From the NCBI GenBank assembly GCA_900549895.1, contig URQG01000010.1:1-21484 (forward strand): a stretch of 21,484 bases of DNA, written 5' to 3'. This document shows positions 15,469 to 21,484 of the stretch, piece by piece. Both the position numbers and the translations under genes were made by a program. A model generated the notes under the pieces. That model did not search any database and was not told the origin of the DNA. It worked only from the letters and a program-made list of their open reading frames with translations. This DNA is from an uncultured Lachnobacterium sp. (GTDB lineage Bacteria; Bacillota; Clostridia; Lachnospirales; Lachnospiraceae). The stretch's first letter is position 1. Each line of letters opens with the position of its first letter.

Positions 15469-16728
15469 TTAACGTAGTTCGGCAATCCTTGAGACTGCTA
15501 CATAGATATCCGAAATCTTATACCAGGTCGGATAATCCACAACGCCGGTCACCGGCAGTCCGAAGACCGACTGGAACTTCTGCACGGCTTCCTTTGTCCG
15601 GTTACCGTAGATGCCGTCCGGAGTGATCGACGGGATCGCCGGATACGTCCTGGATATGCGCTGCAACTGCTCCTGTAACTGACGCACTTTGTCTCCGCTT
15701 GATCCTATCGTCAGGTCATATCCCGGCCACGAAGCCGGAATACCGGAGATTCCCTGCGCCGTATTAATATAGATGTCGCTTCCATAGTAATTCCGAAGGA
15801 TTTCGATCGCCGAATATCCCTGATCTCCCAGATATTTACTTCCCCATTGTGTCATCCAGTTCGGACAGCTTACTCTCTGCCCATCGCAATACTGCGTCAG
15901 GATCGGCTGACGCACATTCGGACGCGACAGGTAATTTTCAAACATCTCATCCACGATGGTTGCAATGCTTTGGAAAATGTTTCTTCCATACATAAACTTG
16001 TGGTCGTATGCGGTGGATGAGGTAATCGTAAAATTATATCCTTTTCCACGATACCATTCCGTGTACACTCGATTGAGCGTAAATGACATGATGGCAAGCA
16101 CGTTCGCACGGATCGTTGCATCCGGCCATGTCGCATAGATTTCACTCGATGCAACATTCTTAATATAGTCGCGATATCGAATATAATAATTTGCCGCTGT
16201 GGAATCGGAAGGTGCCCCATCATGCACAACGATATATTCCGGGATGACCACTCGGCTCAGAACAATCTCACCGCTTTCATCCATCGGTTTAATCTCATCT
16301 TCCGGAATCTTCGGTGGATAATCACCATAAAGCGTGTGCGCCGGAATCACGATCGTATCAATCGGATTCCCGGGTGCATCCTCCTGATCCATATTTACAT
16401 TTTGAATGGCGGCTTCACCCGGAAGGATGTCAATCGCCGAAACCGTAATATCCCGATATCCCGGGGCTGTAACCTGAATGGTATACTCGGAATACGGTTG
16501 CTGCTCCGATGGTTCCATGGAGTATTCGAGCGGAGGAGCATTAAGTGTAAGCGTTTCGGTATTGCCGGAATCATCTGAACTCACCTCCTCAATGACCTGA
16601 GACGGATTGCCGGTATAAGAAACAGAAATTTTTGCTCCCTGCACCGGAATTCCATTCGACCTGTTTGTCAATTGGATACGCAAGGTTCCTGTATCCACAT
16701 TTTCATTCATATTTGGCTGAAGATCCAT
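15469..16728 (-). CDS. SpoIID/LytB-like protein with C-terminal peptidoglycan-binding domain
   Basis: A 419-aa protein with three parts. Residues 12-113 look like a carboxypeptidase-regulatory/SpaA-type beta-sandwich (TGTLRIQLTNRSNGIPVQGA). Residues 155-325 resemble the SpoIID/LytB fold, best seen in the segment CPNWMTQWGSKYLGDQGYSA plus ILRNYYG, which parallels the MSQWGA...GYxxxEILxYYY signature of SpoIID. Residues 340-405 are a PG_binding_1 domain (SGDKVRQLQEQL through DGIYGNRTKEAVQKFQ). SpoIID is a lytic transglycosylase of engulfment, but here there is no signal peptide or membrane anchor, so export would need another route or mother-cell release. AAAGGA lies 7 bases before the ATG. Possibly a spore-cortex or coat-associated wall protein; I am not certain it is catalytic. 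Confidence 0.75.
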   Translation of the reverse strand: MDLQPNMNENVDTGTLRIQLTNRSNGIPVQGAKISVSYTGNPSQVIEEVSSDDSGNTETLTLNAPPLEYSMEPSEQQPYSEYTIQVTAPGYRDITVSAIDILPGEAAIQNVNMDQEDAPGNPIDTIVIPAHTLYGDYPPKIPEDEIKPMDESGEIVLSRVVIPEYIVVHDGAPSDSTAANYYIRYRDYIKNVASSEIYATWPDATIRANVLAIMSFTLNRVYTEWYRGKGYNFTITSSTAYDHKFMYGRNIFQSIATIVDEMFENYLSRPNVRQPILTQYCDGQRVSCPNWMTQWGSKYLGDQGYSAIEILRNYYGSDIYINTAQGISGIPASWPGYDLTIGSSGDKVRQLQEQLQRISRTYPAIPSITPDGIYGNRTKEAVQKFQSVFGLPVTGVVDYPTWYKISDIYVAVSRIAELR

Positions 16729-16848
16729 ACAAGATCCTTTCTATTCTCTCATTACCCATTCTATGCTGCACTCTTTTTATGTTTACATTTTATTCCTGAC
16801 CACATGCATTTTATATCGCCGTATGCAAAACACGCCTGCATCTCTTTC

Positions 16849-16878
16849 TTGAAAAGACAGCTGTGCGTTTGGTATAAT
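16849..16878 (+). promoter_or_regulatory. promoter of the flavin-reductase-like gene
   Basis: TTGAAA (16849-16854), an 18-base spacer, then a perfect TATAAT (16873-16878). An AGGAGG ribosome site at 16910-16915 is well placed before the ATG at 16923. The divergent 15469-16728 gene has no clear sigma-A promoter in the same gap. Confidence 0.65.
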
Positions 16879-16922
16879 AATGCATATATTAAAATCATGT
16901 TGAATCAATAGGAGGTTTTCTT

Positions 16923-17429
16923 ATGCATACTTTTCAACCATATCCAATGGATTTATTAGAGATGAACCCTTTTACCAAAATTGGTAAAGAGTGGGCTCTC
17001 GTTTCTGCCGGAAACAAAAGCAAATACAATACCATGACCGTCAGCTGGGGCGGAGTCGGTGTCCTTTGGGGTAAAAATGTTGTCTACATTTTCATTCGTG
17101 ATTCCCGCTACACCAAAGAATTCATCGACAACGGAGAATTCTTTTCCCTCTCCTTCCTCGGTGAACAGTATCGCGAAGCATTAAGCTACTGTGGCAGAGA
17201 AAGCGGCCGAAACGGTGATAAATTCGCCGGTTCCGGACTCAATGCAGCATTCCGCCACGATATTCCATATCCGGATGAAGCCAATCTCGTATTTTTATGC
17301 CGCAAGATGGCCGCTGTTCCGATCACTGAGGATACTTTTGTCGATGATGAAATTATGTCAAAATGGTATGGGGATCATGATATGCACACAATGTATGTTG
17401 GCGAGATTGTAGAATCAATCGCCCGTTAG
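16923..17429 (+). CDS. flavin reductase-like (FMN-binding split-barrel) protein
   Basis: A 168-aa cytoplasmic protein of the flavin-reductase-like FMN-binding family (PF01613 type). The pattern WALVSAGNKSKYNTMTVSWG followed by a GVLWGKNVVYIFIRDSRYT strand matches the FMN-binding barrel, where the NTMTVSWGG segment contacts the flavin. Family members are common in anaerobes as small flavoproteins of unknown electron donor. A single gene with its own strong promoter and ribosome site. It ends about 40 bases before the terminator hairpin next to the prophage junction. Confidence 0.88.
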   Translation: MHTFQPYPMDLLEMNPFTKIGKEWALVSAGNKSKYNTMTVSWGGVGVLWGKNVVYIFIRDSRYTKEFIDNGEFFSLSFLGEQYREALSYCGRESGRNGDKFAGSGLNAAFRHDIPYPDEANLVFLCRKMAAVPITEDTFVDDEIMSKWYGDHDMHTMYVGEIVESIAR

Positions 17430-17460
17430 GAATCCTATCATAAACCACTCTGCATCGACT

Positions 17461-17518
17461 TCGCTCCCACAACGAAAAAAGGATATCCTTTCGGATATCC
17501 TTTTCGTTGTAAGAGCGA
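17461..17518. terminator. strong bidirectional terminator hairpin beside the tRNA fragment
   Basis: The core stem is ACAACGAAAA/GGATATCC against GGATATCC/TTTTCGTTGT (17469-17510) with a 4-base loop and a 2-base A bulge. Outside it, TCGCTC (17461-17466) pairs with GAGCGA (17513-17518). On the minus strand it directly follows a tRNA 3' end, with TTTTTT within the second arm. On the plus strand it ends the flavin-reductase-like gene. The outer pairing involves the tRNA acceptor strand itself. Confidence 0.85.
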
Positions 17519-17538
17519 TAGACGGGGCTCGAACCCAC
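17513..17538 (-). other. tRNA 3'-end fragment, probable prophage attachment junction
   Basis: On the minus strand GTGGG-TTCGAGC-CCCGT forms a T-arm (17522-17538), followed by an acceptor 3' strand CTATCGC (17515-17521), a T discriminator and C. No matching GCGATAG acceptor 5' strand, D-arm or anticodon arm occurs upstream, so this is only the 3' end. Such fragments are left when a phage integrates in a tRNA gene. The whole tRNA should be rebuilt at the far end of the prophage. The amidase gene, last of the phage late module, ends just 66 bases away. Confidence 0.6.
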
Positions 17539-17581
17539 TATATCTAGTCTTAGAATACCCTATATTAGGCACTTCATGAAA

Positions 17582-17605
17582 TTTGTGTCATCTTTCGTGT
17601 CATCT
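17582..17605. repeat. tandem 12-bp direct repeat next to the putative att site
   Basis: Two abutting 12-mers, TTTGTGTCATCT (17582-17593) and TTCGTGTCATCT (17594-17605), differing at one base. They lie 44 bases from the tRNA fragment and end in the amidase stop codon. The position fits arm-type integrase or excisionase binding repeats; this role is inferred. Confidence 0.5.
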
Positions 17606-18161
17606 AATTATCGGCATCATCAAGGAGTCCTTTGACGATTGCTTCCGCCATCTTCTTGTAATCATACAGTTCTACATCATCCTTGTCGTCCACAAAGCAA
17701 CACTCGATCAACATCGCCGGAGAGTTTGTCCGACGCAGAACATACAAGTCTTTGCGCTCCTTCACGCCACGGTTCTTAAATCCAAGAGCCTCTATCTCTT
17801 TGACAACCCTCTCTGCCGCTGGCTTCGCCGCGCTGGTGGCACTGTACACATACGCTTCCGATCCGGTTGTCTTACCGTTGCCTTTCTTATCGCCGGCTCC
17901 GGCATTAAAATGAATGGAAACATCCAGATCCACCTTGTGCTTGTTGCACTTCGTCACGATACTCTTCAGGACATCCGTCTGGCTTGTCCCATTGGTGCAG
18001 GTGCAATCATACACCTTATGCCCTTTCTTTCTGAGAAGTCGGATCACTTTCTTCTTGACCTTGCGCGCCTCTGTGGACTCCTTGATCAGTCCACACGCGC
18101 CGCACGCAATCTTTCCGTCCGGGTTATGCCCGGCATGTACGTTAAATTTCACTCTACTCAC
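17604..18161 (-). CDS. phage endolysin: N-acetylmuramoyl-L-alanine amidase (Amidase_3)
   Basis: A 185-aa zinc amidase that cuts between N-acetylmuramic acid and L-alanine of peptidoglycan at the end of the phage cycle. Zinc and catalytic residues are readable: His12 in NVHAGH, Glu28 or Glu31 in KESTEA, His84 in VSIHFNAG and catalytic Glu153 in AMLIECCF. It has no separate wall-binding domain, as in short phage forms. The frame opens at GTG 18161, overlapping the holin stop by 8 bases. A second GTG at 18152 is better spaced from AAAGGA, so the true start may be three codons shorter. It is the last gene of the lysis module, directly beside the att junction. Confidence 0.9.
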   Translation of the reverse strand: MSRVKFNVHAGHNPDGKIACGACGLIKESTEARKVKKKVIRLLRKKGHKVYDCTCTNGTSQTDVLKSIVTKCNKHKVDLDVSIHFNAGAGDKKGNGKTTGSEAYVYSATSAAKPAAERVVKEIEALGFKNRGVKERKDLYVLRRTNSPAMLIECCFVDDKDDVELYDYKKMAEAIVKGLLDDADN

Positions 18162-18384
18162 CGTCCTTTACTTCCGGAAGTCCGGCGATTGATGTAAGCA
18201 CAGATACTACACCAGCCACTACCGCAGCCGATACTGTCATTTTCCAATCAACCGCTGATACCACTGCTGCGGTACCGATCACCGCAACTGCAGTCTGTGC
18301 CATAGTCTTAACCGCGCGGATACCCGCCGCTTTCATCCACTTCTGAGTGTCTACTGATACTTTGAATACGCAATTCTTAAACAT
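18154..18384 (-). CDS. phage holin, two membrane helices
   Basis: A 76-aa protein with two hydrophobic helices (about 25-44, KTMAQTAVAVIGTAAVVSAV; about 50-69, TVSAAVVAGVVSVLTSIAGL) joined by a short turn and a charged C-terminal tail. Size and layout match r1t-type holins of Gram-positive phages, which form membrane lesions that release or activate the amidase. A strong AAGGAG site precedes the ATG. It overlaps the amidase start and follows the 97-aa gene by 5 bases. Confidence 0.85.
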   Translation of the reverse strand: MFKNCVFKVSVDTQKWMKAAGIRAVKTMAQTAVAVIGTAAVVSAVDWKMTVSAAVVAGVVSVLTSIAGLPEVKDGE

Positions 18385-18389
18385 GATTT

Positions 18390-18683
18390 CTACTCTCCTT
18401 CCTGTGACTCTGTGGGTAAATTCATCAGAGCATTATATAACTGTGTTCCTACTCCGTTACCATGAAGTGCGTGATACTGCTGGTACTCGTCCTCTAAGGA
18501 CTGTTTAACATATACCGGGCAATACCCGAGATCGTCATGGTATTTATTGTACAGGCGAATCAGATCCGCACGGAGCAACGCCCTGACTCCCTTTCGCGTA
18601 GCAATCACTTGTCTATACAGGAATGCTACCGCACCTACAAAAGCAGTGATCAACTGCCAATTGTCCCTTAAGAATTCAACCAT
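18390..18683 (-). CDS. small phage lysis-module protein with N-terminal membrane helix
   Basis: A 97-aa protein I cannot assign to a named family. Residues 7-24 (NWQLITAFVGAVAFLYRQ) form one membrane helix. A basic segment (TRKGVRALLRADLIRLYNKY) and a soluble tyrosine-rich tail follow. This N-out, one-helix, cytosolic-tail layout and its position directly upstream of the holin suggest a second holin, an antiholin or a spanin-like accessory, but none of these is proven. The ATG at 18683 is preceded by AAGGAG. Confidence 0.7.
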   Translation of the reverse strand: MVEFLRDNWQLITAFVGAVAFLYRQVIATRKGVRALLRADLIRLYNKYHDDLGYCPVYVKQSLEDEYQQYHALHGNGVGTQLYNALMNLPTESQEGE

Positions 18684-18746
18684 ATGATAGTCTCCTTAAT
18701 CTTTATGAATAAAGTATAATGCCTATTCGTGCACTATTTGTACCAA

Positions 18747-18774
18747 TTTAAAAGGAGCATCCGAAGATGCCCCT
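18747..18774 (-). terminator. intrinsic terminator after the tail-fibre gene
   Basis: On the minus strand AGGGGCATC-TTCG-GATGCTCCT forms a 9-bp stem with one G-U pair and a UUCG tetraloop, followed by TTTTAAATT. It begins 5 bases after the tail-protein stop. It would separate structural and lysis transcripts or act as a partial stop. No convincing promoter for the lysis genes was found in the 95-base gap, only TATACT without a good -35. Confidence 0.8.
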
Positions 18775-18778
18775 CATC

Positions 18779-21434
18779 CTATTTCACAATATCAACCTTA
18801 TTGCCACTAAAATCCGTTATAAACATTTTTCCTGAATCTGTGATGTATAGCGCATTTGAGACAAGTTTCGTGTCGATCGCAAGTACCGAATCTTTCACTC
18901 GACAAATCTGTAGCCATGTATTCGCTGGAGTCAATCCTCGGATAATCACATTCTCCTCATTTACATCACACATGTAAAAGCCTTTGATAACCGCCTTGTG
19001 TGCCTCTTTCGCACCATCACTTAACGAATTGTACGGCGTTGTGCTAATATTGAAAATTTCGATATAGCATCCCTTCGCATCTTTCGCCGTCTCCGGAACT
19101 GTAACCGTAACATGCGGACACTTAACGTCATGTAGTGCTGACTGATCCACTTTTGATGGTACAATGTAAGGAGCCCACCCTTTTAAAGCATATACATACG
19201 CTCGAACCATGATATTGTCTCCAGCATTCGAGATAAAGCTTTCACATCCGATTTCCCATGTACTTCCCGGTGTCAATGTTCCAGGAACATTCATTATCAC
19301 GCAGATACCCTTGTATGCAGCATATCCATCTTCTTTATATTCAATTGTAATGTCATTTGCATCTTCTGTAATAGAATATGGTAGTGTAGTCAAATCGTCC
19401 GGACGTTTCCACGAAGCAGAATCCACCCAACTGTCAAAGCCAATACTACGATTCGTGTAATCTGATTTAGAAAGCAATTCTTCAATCGAAGATGGATCTA
19501 CTACATAGAAGTCTTCAACCGAAAATGTATCTCCAACAGTTGCACCAAGCCCAAAAAAACCAAAAGCTATAGAATTTTGTATTTCGGATACTGAATATTG
19601 GACATTAAGTCCGCTCTTATTTCCGACGGCAGACTCATTTGTCGTTGTAGCACATAGAGTCATGCGTGAATTCCAATTTGAATTATCAAAAATGCAGATT
19701 CCTATAGAATTTTTGTTAGAGCTCGACAACGTAAACTTGGAACACCCAATTTCAATTGTTTTCCCCCGAAACGGAGTAGCATCAATAACCCATTTATATG
19801 ATCCCCATCCATTTTGAGCAGAACCTTCCATGCTATAACCACTACGAGACGTAATGCGCATTTGATTTTCCTGTCCATTAGAACTCGGGATTAAATTCGA
19901 ATACGCTCCGGGTTCACGGGTTGGAATCCAATCATCAATCATAAGTCTCTGATATCGGCTCACATTCTTCTTGATGTCCGGCGCCAAAGTATTAAGACGT
20001 GTATCGAACTCTTCAAGTCTTGTATTTACATCAACGGCAAGCGCAGAAGCTTGTGTAAAAAGGTTCTTAATCTCTATGCCGTCAATCCATATATGAGCCA
20101 ATTTAAAAGAATTGCTGTCAGCCTTGGCATTTGATAATCCTGATTCTCTCTTTGTAATAATGGTATGGCCGTTTACGTGCATCTGATAATGTCCACTGGC
20201 AATTCTTGTGATTGTTGCTTTCGATAAATCATCATAATAAAATGCCTTGAGAGATTCCGGCATATCATAGAGAAGTCCTTGATCAAAGCAAACGTATCTG
20301 CCGCCCATTACAAGCAGATCCATAAGCATCCACGTCAATGCGCACTGTTTTTCCTCAACAGTCATGCTATAGCCGCCACTTGAAAAGCACACAAGATTCG
20401 CTTTCTGTGTTGGATAATAATCTTTCATGTAGTTGTAAACCTTGTAGGACGAATCTTCTCCAGACCAATAACCGAATCCGTCAATCGGATCGTGTGGCCA
20501 GAACTCGCATGACTCAACCATTAAATAATCATTCTCGCCAATTGATGATTTCAACGACTTCGGATTGTAATATGGCTCATCGTCAATCGGTTTTCCGGAT
20601 ACAAGTTCAATAACATGCCAGGCATTTCCAAAGGAGCATAATCCAAAACGCCGTGCTTCCTCAATTACATCGTTCTGCTTCTCGAGTACACTTTCCCATG
20701 ACTGCTCATCTCCATCATTGAGTTCTGTCACTCCTGATAAGGAATCAAAATCATCCCAAAAAATGCCGTCATATGCAATACCACCGGTCACAATGTCATA
20801 TCCGTCCTCATCTTTTTCGGTTGTCCAAGTTCCACCCATATGAAGCGTTGCACGAATCTGCTGATACAGATCATGTTTATTGATTGGGACTCGGGTTTGT
20901 GAAGTAGCATCATACTTATTTTTAACGGAAACGTATCGGAAGAACTTCACATTTTTGTTGCGTCGGCGTACTTCCTGTACCAAAGCCATCTCATTTTGTC
21001 GATCCTTCGAATCTGTCCATCCACTTATAGATCCCTCGCAACAAATCAAATCATATCCGGTCAGAATCTGTACAGACTCTTCAAAGGAGCTGCCAGGAAA
21101 ATAACTTCCATAATTAAAATAGACCTTTGAAAGTGGACTTTTCCCTAATAAATTATTTTTAAAATTATTTAATCCAGCAACAACCACCTTACTTTGTGGT
21201 GGAAGTTCACTCTCTTCATCAAGTGAATCTTCCGTTACCGCAGTCAAAGCACCATCCTCTTTCGATACAATCGTCACACCATCAGCCTTGATTCCTACGG
21301 CGCTTTGAGCCTGTTGTGCCCAGTACTTGGCATTGTTTGTATCTTCGCCGTCTCGCACTCCTGTATCACCTTCAGTATAACTTTTAGCAAGCGTAGCCTG
21401 CGTCTGTGCCTCTGCCTGGGATTCACTCGAAGCC
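18779..21434 (-). CDS. phage tail-fibre/receptor-binding protein with TIM-barrel glycosidase-like domain, N-terminus missing
   Basis: A partial protein of at least 884 aa, running off the genuine contig end (the bases beyond 21434 are adapter). Residue numbers here count from the apparent GTG at 21463, so real residues begin at 11. First comes a tail-fibre signature (about 11-60, GDTGVRDGEDTNNAKYWAQQAQS). At 111-435 there are eight strand-like segments in TIM-barrel order: VYFNYGSY, YDLICCEG, VKFFRYVSV, YDGIFWDDFD, GLCSFGN, DYLMVESCEF, NLVCFSSGG and GRYVCFDQG. Acidic residues lie at strand ends (Asp237, Asp238, Glu317, Glu320, Asp394), as in glycoside hydrolases. A coiled coil follows (about 465-505). 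Then come two similar beta-rich domains sharing the EIGC motif (571-574 and 737-740), probably carbohydrate-binding jelly rolls, and a short C-terminal cap. It probably binds and may cleave a host surface glycan. Confidence 0.8.
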
Positions 21435-21484
21435 CTGTCTCTTATACACATCTCCGAGCCCACGAGACGCGTAGTAATCTCGTA
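21435..21484. other. Illumina Nextera adapter read-through (assembly artefact)
   Basis: From 21435 the sequence is the 19-base Tn5 mosaic end (CTGTCTCTTATACACATCT), then CCGAGCCCACGAGAC, an 8-base index GCGTAGTA (21469-21476), and ATCTCGTA, the start of the P7 tail. Translated on the minus strand it gives the well-known false peptide GSEMCIRDR. It is not genomic and should be trimmed. Confidence 0.98.

Noticed and set aside
17540..17606. C-terminal tail of an integrase (a minus-strand frame reading DDTKDDTN then a stop)
   Set aside because: The Asp/Thr pattern is produced by the tandem 12-bp repeat; there is no integrase catalytic region upstream because the amidase occupies it.
18779..21434. 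Diversity-generating retroelement target or CRISPR array in the phage part
   Set aside because: No reverse transcriptase, no template/variable repeat pair and no regularly spaced repeats are seen in the available sequence.

Overview
The window looks like a contig end from a spore-forming, Gram-positive Clostridia genome, most likely a gut Lachnospiraceae species. This is inferred from gene content and style: AGGAGG-type ribosome sites, clostridial-type galT, a SpoIID-like cell-wall protein, an L,D-transpeptidase with PG_binding_4-type repeats, and a zinc-ribbon/acyltransferase/esterase operon. Most genes are on the minus strand. No gene-free stretch exceeds 300 bases.

Chromosomal part (1 to about 17510). 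Positions 89-2980 hold three overlapping minus-strand genes: a condensation-fold acyltransferase, a zinc-ribbon membrane protein and an HSL-type esterase. A two-gene unit, hisC plus a COG2426-type membrane protein, follows at 3068-4614 and is divergent from a MATE exporter (4796-6148). galK and galT (6135-8927) are the first two Leloir-pathway enzymes; galE is not in the window. An L,D-transpeptidase (9172-10863) and a PAP2-fold membrane enzyme (11004-11717) diverge from a shared control region containing a perfect 9-bp-arm palindrome. Then come a soluble MCP-like signalling protein (11802-12758), recJ and truA in one operon (12820-15313), a SpoIID-like peptidoglycan-binding protein (15469-16728), and a flavin-reductase-fold protein (16923-17429).

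Prophage end (about 17513-21434). A strong terminator hairpin (17469-17510) abuts a tRNA 3' fragment (17513-17538) that lacks the rest of its tRNA. This fits the distal attachment junction of a prophage inserted in a tRNA 3' end. Inside it, all on the minus strand, are a tail-fibre/receptor-binding protein, a terminator, a 97-aa membrane-anchored protein, a two-helix holin and a zinc amidase. The late module ends at the att site, with the amidase as last gene. The tail protein has a predicted TIM-barrel glycosidase-like domain, a coiled coil and two tandem beta-sandwich-like repeats. It is the most interesting item here: a candidate surface-glycan depolymerase of a gut phage.

Artefact. The last 50 bases (21435-21484) are Illumina Nextera adapter, not genome. 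The apparent start of the tail protein is adapter-derived, and its true N-terminus lies off the contig.

Several starts were moved inward from the longest frame on ribosome-site or promoter evidence: hisC, the L,D-transpeptidase, PAP2, MCP, recJ and truA.
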